The notes beneath the pieces were generated by a model that did no database searches, was not told where the DNA came from, and was given only the letters and a program-made list of their open reading frames with translations. A program made the translations under genes and the position numbers. DNA of 64,000 bases from Carboxylicivirga longa (GTDB lineage Bacteria > Bacteroidota > Bacteroidia > Bacteroidales > Marinilabiliaceae), in contig NZ_JBNGOZ010000004.1 in assembly GCF_050589825.1 (NCBI RefSeq), positions 1 to 64,000 on the forward strand, read 5' to 3'. The stretch's first letter is position 1. Every line of letters begins with the position of its first letter. Positions 1-7,461 of the stretch are shown here, in pieces.

Positions 1-3
1 TTC

Positions 4-38
4 CCGAAAAAATAATTTCCCTAACTGTTATAAACAAC
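4..38 (-). repeat. Repeat-like element beyond cas2, possible end of the CRISPR array
   Basis: Read on the minus strand this stretch begins with GTTGT, as many type II repeats do, and continues to the window edge. It lies 32 bp beyond the cas2 stop, where the array of such systems is often found. It resembles the plus-strand sequence at 6931-6965, sharing GTTAGGGAA and TTATT blocks in the same order. Its first part can pair imperfectly with the presumed anti-repeat of the tracrRNA. No second copy or spacer is visible, so a degenerate terminal repeat is only one reading. Confidence 0.3.
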
Positions 39-70
39 TGATTATCATGGGTGCTTTTTTATGAGCGGAA

Positions 71-412
71 TTACTGAAATAGCTCGAGTTGTTGCGGAGC
101 AGTTTCGGAAGCCATAATTTGTGCACCCCACACATTTACCATTCCTCCGTACTGCTTATCTGTTATTCGTAAGATAGATATTTGGCCTTTGTCGGGAAGG
201 AAGTTCAATACTCTTTTTTCATGTACATCTGCGCTTTCACGGCTGGCGCAATGGCGGGTATACACACTCCATTGCATCATGGTAAAGCCATCTTTTATTA
301 GGTCTTTACGAAAGCGCGTAGCTAATTTTCGCTGTTTTTTTGTGCCTACCGGTAAATCAAAAAATACAAAGAGCCACATAATTTTATAGGCGTTTAGTCG
401 GGTGTGTTGCAT
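71..412 (-). CDS. cas2: CRISPR-associated endoribonuclease/adaptation protein Cas2
   Basis: Cas2 forms the spacer-integration complex with Cas1. The 113-residue product opens with the ferredoxin-like first strand (IMWLFVFFDLPVGTKKQRK, with the usual acidic residue after FVFF), and then shows the FRKDLIKDGFTMMQWSVYTR segment typical of type II Cas2. I take the ATG at 412 because it directly precedes the conserved strand; an open frame extends upstream through palindrome copy A into cas1. The gene lies 49 bp downstream of cas1 on the same strand and is the last cas gene before the left edge. The length is normal for the family and no defect is seen. Confidence 0.93.
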   Translation of the reverse strand: MQHTRLNAYKIMWLFVFFDLPVGTKKQRKLATRFRKDLIKDGFTMMQWSVYTRHCASRESADVHEKRVLNFLPDKGQISILRITDKQYGGMVNVWGAQIMASETAPQQLELFQ

Positions 413-427
413 GATTGTAAGGATGTA

Positions 428-460
428 ACCTTTTCCAAAGTTCAAAACTTTGGAAAAGGT
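428..460. repeat. Palindromic repeat copy A (cas1-cas2 gap)
   Basis: Perfect inverted repeat with 15-bp arms ACCTTTTCCAAAGTT and AACTTTGGAAAAGGT around a 3-nt centre (caa). It fills most of the 49-bp cas1-cas2 gap. Four further copies stand at 1460, 2079, 2305 and 7258, all in the cas region. Confidence 0.9.
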
Positions 461-461
461 A

Positions 462-1349
462 TCAGAAATTGGGATAGGAGATTTTCTTTTCTTCACCATT
501 AAAGCAGCGCGCCATCGAGGCGGTGGTAATGGATAAGGCAACCATTAGTGGACGCTTAAGTTTTCCAATTTGTACATCGCAGCTGAGCGTTTTTAGCAGC
601 TGGGCTTTTGTTTGTTTTTCGAGAATCAATTCCTGTGTGCCCGACCGCCATAACCCATACACTACATCATCTACATAAGGGCGGTAGGGCTCCATGATAT
701 CATCGGCCAGGCAGTAGGCATTATAACGGTTGTGATGGTGGATGCCCAAGGTGGGAAGTAATCCGGAGCCAACCAAAGCGCGTGCTACAGCGGATCGCAA
801 TACGATGTAGCCGTAATTTAAGAAGGCATTAGGAGCATCGCCATAACGATCGCGAATAAAATCAGATCCAAACAAACGGCTCCAATATTCCCGGGCAGCT
901 ATACCCTCGCGCATGGTGCTATCGTTGCTTTTAACTGAACTTGCCAGGGAGGCCAGAGGACCGCTATCAATGCCCTTTGATTTTAGTAAGGAGGCCTGGT
1001 TTCTTATTTTGGCAATAACGGTTTGTTGCCATAGTTGTTTTTTAAGTGGTAGCGTACTATTGATCTGATTACGGAAAAGTTCGTTCTGCAGGTGGTGGCT
1101 ATCGAGGTTGAGAAGCATAGCTGATGGTAGGTGTTTTTCGTCGCAACATACAACCGCTACATTATGGGCATTAAGTTGTTGAAGGGCAGGCATAGTTATC
1201 GTTATCTGCGGATGCTCTAAAATAACCATTCCAATATCTTCGATGGGCACCGTGCGTGTAGTCTCCTTATCAGTAAGGTTAACCACAAGCTGATTGTGTT
1301 GTATCGACAGGTAGGCAGGGTTGGAAAAGAATAGGGTTCGTTTGAGCAT
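462..1349 (-). CDS. cas1: CRISPR-associated integrase Cas1 (type II)
   Basis: Cas1 is the metal-dependent integrase that inserts new spacers. The 295-residue protein has the short N-terminal beta domain (FFSNPAYLSIQHNQLVVN) and an all-helical C-terminal domain. Putative metal ligands are present: Glu148 in REGIAAREYW, a His in the GIHHHNRYN motif (204-206), and the acidic ADDIMEPYRPYVD segment (216-227). Length and motif spacing fit type II Cas1. It lies between the RAYT transposase gene and cas2, all on the minus strand. Its normal neighbour cas9 has been separated from it by the ~1 kb RAYT insertion. Nothing suggests inactivation. Confidence 0.94.
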   Translation of the reverse strand: MLKRTLFFSNPAYLSIQHNQLVVNLTDKETTRTVPIEDIGMVILEHPQITITMPALQQLNAHNVAVVCCDEKHLPSAMLLNLDSHHLQNELFRNQINSTLPLKKQLWQQTVIAKIRNQASLLKSKGIDSGPLASLASSVKSNDSTMREGIAAREYWSRLFGSDFIRDRYGDAPNAFLNYGYIVLRSAVARALVGSGLLPTLGIHHHNRYNAYCLADDIMEPYRPYVDDVVYGLWRSGTQELILEKQTKAQLLKTLSCDVQIGKLKRPLMVALSITTASMARCFNGEEKKISYPNF

Positions 1350-1459
1350 GATAGAAAGTTTTTGGTCCTACCTCCTTATGCGATCCATGTATCTGATAGG
1401 TTGCTTTGTTTTGATAAAATACTGAAAAACAGCGATAAAAGGTAGATGGAGGGTGTTCA

Positions 1460-1492
1460 ACCTTTTCCAAAGTTTTAAACTTTAGAAAAGAT
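1460..1492. repeat. Palindromic repeat copy B (cas1-RAYT gap)
   Basis: Same element as copy A. The left arm ACCTTTTCCAAAGTT is intact, but the right arm has decayed (AACTTTAGAAAAGAT). It lies 16 bp beyond the stop codon of the RAYT gene and so bounds it on one side. Confidence 0.8.
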
Positions 1493-1507
1493 GAAAAGCC
1501 GTGCTCG

Positions 1508-2050
1508 TTAATAATCGAATGAAAAGTCCATGGGGTGTTGATGCATATATCTGAAATTATTAATGTCATCAAACAGTTCAATTACCAGTGCGCAGTTGAT
1601 GGCGGTATTATGCTGTTTTAATATGGCATTGTATGATGAGTATTTCCATTGGCCGGGAGCATTTGTAAAACCATGGATTACCGGATTAAAATGAATGTAG
1701 TTAATAAGTTTCTTCAAGTATAATTCAGAGTCGACTCGTTTTCTTTTAAAGTTTTTCTGAAAAAGGCTGCCTGTGCGTTTATAAACTTTATTGTACGATT
1801 GGGTGTAGGCACTAAACATATTCGAAAATGATTTCGATAAACCTTGGGCTTGTTTATGATCACCGGTTGAAATCAATAAATGGAAATGATTTGGCATTAG
1901 ACAATAGGCGAGGGTACTGACTTGGGGGTGAATGTGTTGTTTGTATTTCTGCATGAAAAAATAGAAGTTTCGCTCTTCTTTAAAGAGTATTTCGGAGCCA
2001 TTGGCACGGTTGTATATGTGGTAAAAACGATGGGCTTCAAAAGGTATCAT
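1508..2050 (-). CDS. REP-associated tyrosine transposase (RAYT, Y1 HUH family)
   Basis: RAYTs are single-copy relatives of the IS200/IS605 transposases; they bind and cut palindromic REP sequences. The 180-residue product begins with the family signature HIYNRANG, carries the HUH metal motif in MPNHFHLLI (His55, His57) and the presumed catalytic tyrosine (Tyr118) in YIHFNPV. I chose the ATG at 2050, since the longer open frame starts inside palindrome copy C. Two copies of the palindrome closely bracket the gene (1460-1492 and 2079-2111), the normal arrangement for a RAYT and its REPs. Its position between cas1 and cas9 in the same orientation means it may be co-transcribed with them. All expected catalytic residues are present. 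Confidence 0.9.
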   Translation of the reverse strand: MIPFEAHRFYHIYNRANGSEILFKEERNFYFFMQKYKQHIHPQVSTLAYCLMPNHFHLLISTGDHKQAQGLSKSFSNMFSAYTQSYNKVYKRTGSLFQKNFKRKRVDSELYLKKLINYIHFNPVIHGFTNAPGQWKYSSYNAILKQHNTAINCALVIELFDDINNFRYMHQHPMDFSFDY

Positions 2051-2078
2051 GGCATTTTTTACTGTCTTAGTTGCCGAT

Positions 2079-2111
2079 ACCTTTTCCAAAGTTCTGAACT
2101 TTGGAAAAGGT
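2079..2111. repeat. Palindromic repeat copy C (upstream of RAYT)
   Basis: Perfect 15-bp arms identical to copy A, with centre ctg. It lies 28 bp upstream of the chosen RAYT start and, with copy B, brackets the transposase gene. Confidence 0.9.
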
Positions 2112-2304
2112 AAAAATGAGTTGCTATAGGTTAGTATTTGTTAGGTAATTACCTCAGTATATCACTTTTGCTGTGGGGGTTAGGTGGGTATCCTGCATCA
2201 ATCGCTGTATGAGGCGATGGTGGCGTATCCGGGTTCATGTTAATCCATATTTGGTTTAAAAATGGAGTTGTATACGCTTGGTATAGAGCCGTGTCCAAAT
2301 GAAA

Positions 2305-2339
2305 ACCTTTTCCAAAGTTAAAAAAACTTTGGAAAAGGT
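2305..2339. repeat. Palindromic repeat copy D (just after cas9)
   Basis: Perfect 15-bp arms identical to copies A and C, with a 5-nt centre of A. It begins 8 bp beyond the cas9 stop codon, so it would form a 3' hairpin on cas9 mRNA. The bases 2112-2304 between copies C and D hold no recognisable gene. Confidence 0.9.
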
Positions 2340-2347
2340 GGAAGAGG

Positions 2348-5300
2348 TTATTTTAGACGTTCTAGTTTGCCAAGAGGGGACAATTTTACCTTAATAGGAT
2401 TTGCTTCCTCCCAGGCTTTGAAACTTTGTATTCGCCATTCTTCATCATTATTTGCAATGGTTGATGCCAAATGATGTCTAAAAGTGTAGTCCATTGATGA
2501 AATTTTTTGAACGCGGTACAGGTTTTTACTTAGAAAGCTATAGGTGTCTCTGTTTGAATGGAATTCATCATCACTCAGGCCCAGAAGAAATATATCATTT
2601 GTTTCTATGGTTGTGACAATTTTAGCGCCATCCTCGGGTAACATGTAGTTTGGCATATTTTGCCGTTTACGCTCAACAACTGTCCAGAATTGCACTGCTT
2701 CTTCCTTGAGATTACCTTTGGTATCTTTATAAAGCAATACATGGTGATTGTTCCGGGGATTTACGTGTTGATTTAAATGGCCTTTTAAGTGGTTAGTATT
2801 TCCGAGAATTTCGCGAATTCTAACTTTTTTTATGGGTACGTTGTCTCCACCTTTTTTATTGGGTAGCAACAATTGCCACTGACCGTTACTGACAAATGCA
2901 TCTTTTGGTATTGAATATCCTTTGGGATTATCGGTATTGATACCGTGTTTTGCTTTTAAAAAGTTCTCGATGATATTCTTAATGGTAGTATCTGCAATTT
3001 TAGCAACATGTTTGTTGTTTTTTAATTCGGTAACTTTTGTCCTGCGATGGAAAGCTTTTTCTTTATTAGGGCTTTGTCTCAAACCAAATATATTTTCCTT
3101 GTGTAACTGCCCTCGTACGCTAAAGCCTTTCTTATTTTTAGTGAGTGTTTTATTATTTTGCTTTATTGAAACAAGTATGCCAGCAGCTTTTTCTTGCCCA
3201 TCTTTATTAAAACCTACCCATGGCTCTGGGAATTTTTCAGTACTGTTTTCCTTGCCTCGTTGTTTATCCTTACGTTTCGCATTTTCTGTACTTAAGCGTT
3301 GTAGATAGCTTTGTTCTGTTAAGGCGATGGTAATGGCATCGATTGCATGATGACGGTGATCATCACGATTTTTCTTCGGATCGAATTTTATTTCACCCGT
3401 ATACTTATCTACCCAAATAGATCCTTCTATCAGTTTTTGGCCTTTCTCTATTTTGGGTAATTCTTTTTCAATGGGATGCAATTCATCTGGTTTTGATTCA
3501 ATGCTTAAAGTAGCATAGTATTTTCCGGGTTGCTTCTCTGTTTTGTGTTTGTATTGAGGATCGCAATCGGCTACCATAAAGCCAGATTCATCTACAGTGG
3601 CAGAGATACACACTTCATTGTTGTGTGCTTGAGGTCGCGGATTGATTGCTTTAATAAACTCTATGTTGTCAGGCGAAACATCAACAATTAACCAGTACTT
3701 TCCGTCGGGCAAATTGGTTTGGCAATTGTAAATGTAGCAACTGAACTGGCAGTTGTGAACAGTACCAAACAACATTAGCTGGTTACGCTTGGCTTTGGGT
3801 AGTTTGTTCTTTTCGGGTGCTTTAAAATATGTGTTTGTTATCTCAAACTTAGCCCAATAGGTTCCGTCTTCTATCTCCGGTGTTTTATAATTACCTGAAG
3901 TGTCGTTTTTAAACACCCCTTTCTCCACTTTGCCTCGCAGCACAATGTTTTGCTCATTGCTTTCTGGTTTATCGGTAAATTGTGGCATTAGCTTGAGCGA
4001 ACTGTTTACCTGTAGCTTTGCCCAATAATGTCCGTCTTTAATATTCAGGTCTTTAAAATCAATTTTGAAAGATTTCGAGTCAAATTTGTTTTTAGTTACG
4101 TAGCCTGATAGAAGTAATTCGTCATCGTTTGTATGAGGCCGGTCATTGAATTTTTTATGTATGGCAACAGTTTCTCCTGCCTCGTTGGTAACTGCTAAAT
4201 AAGGAACTGGTTTATCATCGTCTAACTCGAACGTGTGATTGCCGATGTTTTGTGTGGGTTGTAATATGGAATTTAATCCCCAAAGATGACGGAGTTCAGC
4301 TGTTAACTGACCTGGCATTACACGCACATCATGACAAATATGAGATAATAGCTCCACTGCTTTTTTTGCGATGTAGCGGCTGTCGTTTAATTGACGTTCA
4401 ATAAAGGTTTCTTTCTCAAATTTCTTTTTCGATGTGAAACGTTTGGCCTTAGGGTATGGTAAAGTTCGAAATGCCCTAGCGGCAATTTCATCCCAGCTAT
4501 TGGCTCCCCATATTTTTGGGTCCGGATTCTCCGTGTAATATTCATAAGGCGTTTTTTCTCCTTTATCATTATTAAAATGTGCTTCGCAAAGTGTTTTATT
4601 TCCAAAACTATCCTCCAGCGAAATGCTGTATGGAATGATGTGTTCAATTTGAATGGTGTTTGCTCTGCCCAGAAGGTCATTCATGGAGATAGTTTTGCCG
4701 GTATATGGACAACTGCATTTACCGCTTCTGTCTACAATCTCTTTATACATTAGGTATTTCTGAATGTTGTTTCTGGAAGGTCGTAATCCATATTCGGCTA
4801 AACGCTCACGGGCTTCGTTGTTTTTAGCTTCGTTGGTGGATATGTTCTTTGTGATTTTTTCACGTTGTGATTTGTTATTTCTTAAATCCCTGCCCATTTC
4901 AATTTTAATCTGAGCAAATTCAAAATCTTCACCAAGTTCTTTCCTGTATTTTACTAAAAGTGCATTTACCAGGCGTCGCGTCTCGTGCAGAGCTTGTTGA
5001 ACTATAGGATTACGAAGGTTTTCAAGCTCCGGTACCCATAAAACCAGTTCATCCTTAACTTCAACCTCCTGGCTGTGATGATAGAGGTGGAAAAAGTGCG
5101 GGTCGTCTTTTACGAAACCATAGTGATTATCAGGGTTTGATAAGTAATCTTTTATTTTTGCAATGGCTTCACCTTCCTTGTTTTCTTCCTTGAGGATATT
5201 TAGAATGTCTCTTTTAAGTTCTTGTTCCGATTCTTCAAAATGGGCATAACGTTGTCCAAAGGCATTTTTTACGCCACCCAAAATTACGGCGCGATCAAAC

Positions 5301-6937
5301 TGCAAGCCCATATTCAGAAAATGTTGAATGTTTCTAATGGCTTTTAAGGAGATATTGCTGTACCCATCTTTAAGCTTTATTTTTTTTATTATATCAAGAC
5401 TTTTGGCGCAGTTATAGTCTTTCTTAAGCTTTTGGTAAAGTTTATCGTTATCCTCGTAGAAATAGAAACAATGCCAAATATCAAGCATATGTTTCTCCCA
5501 AACCTCAGCTTTAAAGAGTGGTTTTAAGAATTTAAAAGTGGTGTTCCCAGCTACTTTAAAATCATCTTCGTAGTTGAATTTTTCGTAGGTGAGTTTTAGG
5601 AGTTTCGGTATTTCGGAAAAATTGAAGTTTTTATCTTTCTTATTTATTAGTTGCAGTACCTGGTGTCTCTGCTCATCTGTTAGAGCCTGTTTTTTTCCGT
5701 AACGGATATTGTTTATAAATTGATAGGCGCGGAATAATTCAAATTCAGGGTGAGAAAGCGGGCAAGGCTTTTTGCTTCGCTTGATTTGCTTACCATTCTT
5801 GTCATGCACAAAATTACCTTCATTATTAATAACTGGTAGTTGATCTTCTAATCGGCAATTGGCTAGGAAACTTTTTTGCGAACGTAAAGGTCGTTGCCAG
5901 AAAAGCACACTTTCATTACTTTTAAACTGAAGTGTTTTTTCTCCGTCTTCCAAAGTAACTTCTTGTATGTTACCTGCCAGAAACGTTTTTAAGGGAATGT
6001 ATGACTTGGTAGTTACCTTGGTTATATGCCCATCCTTCTCTGGACCGATAACGACACTGTCAGAACCATAAATTTCTTTAAGGTGTTTTAATTTGTTTTG
6101 GTTTCGCTTGCTAGATGGTGAACCTTTTAATTCCCTGGTTCTTTTAAATTCAGCATTACGTTTATCCAACTGGAGGTGTCCGGCTTGTTGGTTCCAGATG
6201 GCTTCAAATTCTGCAATATACATATCGCGTGTCGTGTATCTGCCTCTGGCTCGTATGCATTGTCCGTTGTCATCAGTTATCGACTTATATGGTGTGCCTT
6301 CTTGTGGGATTAAAGAATGTAGGTAATCACCTAGGCTGGATTTTTTGGCTTTTTCCTTTGTTGCATTAACCGGTAGGATGTTTTCATCAGGCTTGCCTTT
6401 TTCAAATAATGTTTTTGGATCATCACTTCCTTTTCTTGAACTCAGAAAGCCTCTTCGTTGAATAATGTGATAGAAGATCCTTCCTAGCTCGTGCAAGCTA
6501 ATTGGTTCGGTAAGCGCTTTGCTACGAAGTTTATATGGATTGAGTCTTATCCATTCCTTAAATTCATCAGTATCAGGAAATTTTTTACTCTCTGATTTTA
6601 ATTTACGATCCCAATTCTTCCAGGTGTTTAATTCCTCATGGCTCAACGGGCACATACCTTGATCAATTAGAACTTGTAGGAGTTTTATTTTACGAAGGCG
6701 TTTGCGATAAAAATGGCGGCGCTTCTGACGGTTTTCAGTTCGTGTAGCATTGTTGGATTTTTCGCTTTCACCTTTACCAATGTCGCTTACAGCGGCAGGG
6801 AAGATTCTAACACCACAATCATCAATTTGATTGTAATGTCTGACGCGATGTTTTCCTTTACTATTTTCGAATGTTGCGTCAATGATTGCCCAGCCAATGC
6901 TGTTGGTGCCTAGGTCAAGTCCTAATATCTTGCTCAT
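2348..6937 (-). CDS. cas9: CRISPR-associated endonuclease Cas9, type II-C, large form
   Basis: RNA-guided DNA endonuclease of 1529 residues, long for subtype II-C. All catalytic parts are visible: RuvC-I Asp8 in ILGLDLGTNSIGW; arginine-rich bridge helix about 60-90; RuvC-II Glu680 in IKIEMGRDL; HNH with a C-x-C pair (741, 743), His766 in IEHIIPYS and Asn789 or Asn790; RuvC-III His1197 and Asp1200 in HHAIDA. The His766 to His1197 distance is 431 residues, against 143 between the matching residues of the S. pyogenes enzyme (His840, His983). The extra length is a run of four similar ~55-residue modules (about 931-1176). The C-terminal part, about 1290-1529, is the presumed PAM-interacting region. 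The gene is read away from the tracrRNA gene. It looks intact and active. Confidence 0.96.
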   Translation of the reverse strand: MSKILGLDLGTNSIGWAIIDATFENSKGKHRVRHYNQIDDCGVRIFPAAVSDIGKGESEKSNNATRTENRQKRRHFYRKRLRKIKLLQVLIDQGMCPLSHEELNTWKNWDRKLKSESKKFPDTDEFKEWIRLNPYKLRSKALTEPISLHELGRIFYHIIQRRGFLSSRKGSDDPKTLFEKGKPDENILPVNATKEKAKKSSLGDYLHSLIPQEGTPYKSITDDNGQCIRARGRYTTRDMYIAEFEAIWNQQAGHLQLDKRNAEFKRTRELKGSPSSKRNQNKLKHLKEIYGSDSVVIGPEKDGHITKVTTKSYIPLKTFLAGNIQEVTLEDGEKTLQFKSNESVLFWQRPLRSQKSFLANCRLEDQLPVINNEGNFVHDKNGKQIKRSKKPCPLSHPEFELFRAYQFINNIRYGKKQALTDEQRHQVLQLINKKDKNFNFSEIPKLLKLTYEKFNYEDDFKVAGNTTFKFLKPLFKAEVWEKHMLDIWHCFYFYEDNDKLYQKLKKDYNCAKSLDIIKKIKLKDGYSNISLKAIRNIQHFLNMGLQFDRAVILGGVKNAFGQRYAHFEESEQELKRDILNILKEENKEGEAIAKIKDYLSNPDNHYGFVKDDPHFFHLYHHSQEVEVKDELVLWVPELENLRNPIVQQALHETRRLVNALLVKYRKELGEDFEFAQIKIEMGRDLRNNKSQREKITKNISTNEAKNNEARERLAEYGLRPSRNNIQKYLMYKEIVDRSGKCSCPYTGKTISMNDLLGRANTIQIEHIIPYSISLEDSFGNKTLCEAHFNNDKGEKTPYEYYTENPDPKIWGANSWDEIAARAFRTLPYPKAKRFTSKKKFEKETFIERQLNDSRYIAKKAVELLSHICHDVRVMPGQLTAELRHLWGLNSILQPTQNIGNHTFELDDDKPVPYLAVTNEAGETVAIHKKFNDRPHTNDDELLLSGYVTKNKFDSKSFKIDFKDLNIKDGHYWAKLQVNSSLKLMPQFTDKPESNEQNIVLRGKVEKGVFKNDTSGNYKTPEIEDGTYWAKFEITNTYFKAPEKNKLPKAKRNQLMLFGTVHNCQFSCYIYNCQTNLPDGKYWLIVDVSPDNIEFIKAINPRPQAHNNEVCISATVDESGFMVADCDPQYKHKTEKQPGKYYATLSIESKPDELHPIEKELPKIEKGQKLIEGSIWVDKYTGEIKFDPKKNRDDHRHHAIDAITIALTEQSYLQRLSTENAKRKDKQRGKENSTEKFPEPWVGFNKDGQEKAAGILVSIKQNNKTLTKNKKGFSVRGQLHKENIFGLRQSPNKEKAFHRRTKVTELKNNKHVAKIADTTIKNIIENFLKAKHGINTDNPKGYSIPKDAFVSNGQWQLLLPNKKGGDNVPIKKVRIREILGNTNHLKGHLNQHVNPRNNHHVLLYKDTKGNLKEEAVQFWTVVERKRQNMPNYMLPEDGAKIVTTIETNDIFLLGLSDDEFHSNRDTYSFLSKNLYRVQKISSMDYTFRHHLASTIANNDEEWRIQSFKAWEEANPIKVKLSPLGKLERLK
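3488..4147 (-). repeat. Tandem module array inside Cas9 (four units, residues ~931-1150+)
   Basis: Four consecutive segments follow one pattern: a proline and an asparagine-rich turn, a strand with L-x-G-x-V, a variable loop, then DG-x-YWAK-like text and another strand. Recognisable cores are LLLSGYV...DGHYWAKLQV, IVLRGKV...DGTYWAKFEI, LMLFGTV...DGKYWLIVDV and VCISATV...PGKYYATLSI. The units start near residues 931, 988, 1044 and 1098. They lie between HNH and RuvC-III. The function is unknown; they look like small beta modules. The protein-level similarity is clear while the DNA has diverged, so the duplication is old. Confidence 0.85.
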
Positions 6938-6965
6938 AAGTTAGGGAATTATTCTGTTTCAGGGT
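6931..6965 (+). repeat. Repeat-like element over the cas9 start codon
   Basis: The plus strand here reads TTGCTCATAA, GTTAGGGAA, TTATT and TTTCAGGG in order. It matches the minus strand of 4-38 at about 29 of 36 aligned positions with small gaps. The two copies face each other and bracket the cas operon. This one covers the first codons and the leader of cas9. Confidence 0.35.
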
Positions 6966-7077
6966 TTATTTCTGCTTTTCATATATATGTTTTTAAAATT
7001 AGTTAAAATTTATCGTTGAGCAAATTATGTATTTGTAGTTTATAGGCTTACAGTAAGCTTTTTAATAAAGGGAGAGA

Positions 7078-7098
7078 GATTCTTCTATGTCACAATAA
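7078..7098 (+). repeat. Partial duplicate of the tracrRNA anti-repeat core
   Basis: GATTCTT followed after five bases by TCACAATAA repeats, with a short indel, the GATTCTT-A-TCACAATAA core of the tracrRNA at 7173-7189. It lies upstream of the tracrRNA promoter and so would not be in the main transcript. Confidence 0.4.
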
Positions 7099-7113
7099 AA
7101 AGATGTGATAAAT

Positions 7114-7144
7114 TTTGTATGTTAATTAACTATTCCTATATTTG
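7114..7144 (+). promoter_or_regulatory. tracrRNA promoter (Bacteroidota TTTG/TAnnTTTG type)
   Basis: TTTG at 7114-7117, a 19-nt spacer, and TATATTTG at 7137-7144 match the Bacteroidota housekeeping promoter. Transcription should begin about 7150, just before the predicted anti-repeat. Confidence 0.75.
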
Positions 7145-7150
7145 AAACTA

Positions 7151-7248
7151 AGAATTTTAAAAATGCTTATTAGATTCTTATCACAATAAGGCTATATGCC
7201 GAAGGAAATTGATCCTATACTCCCGCCTCGGTGGGAGTTTCGTTTTTT
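7151..7248 (+). ncRNA. tracrRNA of the type II-C system
   Basis: An RNA of roughly 95-100 nt that pairs with CRISPR repeats and is held by Cas9. The 3' part of the anti-repeat ends in ATCACAAT and is followed by AAGGCTATATGCCGAAGG. This is the same layout as the Neisseria II-C tracrRNA, where ACAATAAGGC and a short G-C stem follow the anti-repeat. A strong terminator stem follows at 7219-7248. It is transcribed away from cas9, upstream of it, from the promoter at 7114-7144. From the anti-repeat I predict a CRISPR repeat starting near (G/A)TTGTGATAAG. The 5' end is inferred from the promoter. Confidence 0.8.
7219..7248 (+). terminator. tracrRNA terminator
   Basis: ACTCCC-GCCTCGG-TGGGAGT hairpin followed by TTCGTTTTTT. 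It is also the last stem of the mature tracrRNA. Confidence 0.85.
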
Positions 7249-7257
7249 GATATATCT

Positions 7258-7290
7258 AACTTTTCCAAAGTTTTAAACTTTGGAAAAGTT
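7258..7290. repeat. Palindromic repeat copy E (after tracrRNA)
   Basis: Perfect 15-bp arms AACTTTTCCAAAGTT and AACTTTGGAAAAGTT with centre tta. The outermost base pairs differ from copies A, C and D by compensating changes, so the pairing is kept. It begins 10 bp after the tracrRNA terminator and marks the right limit of the cas region. I found no copy in the remaining 56 kb. Confidence 0.9.
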
Positions 7291-7461
7291 ATCGCCAAGT
7301 TGTATGCCTTACCTATTCAATTCTGCCTCTGTGTTTAAGCAGTAGGTGTACGGTGGAACTTTTCAAACTGGCTACTAGTCGCCGGGTCAATGCGATGCCG
7401 TGTTTATAAAACAATTCATTCCCTTTATTTTTTATATAGCCACACATTAAGCGTTCTTACT

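Noticed and set aside
1..70. CRISPR array at the left edge
   Set aside because: No second repeat or spacer can be seen in the 70 bases available; only a possible single repeat-like unit is reported, at low confidence.
1279..1581. Open frame across the cas1-RAYT gap
   Set aside because: Overlaps the 5' end of cas1, the degraded palindrome B and the 3' end of the RAYT gene; the protein looks random.
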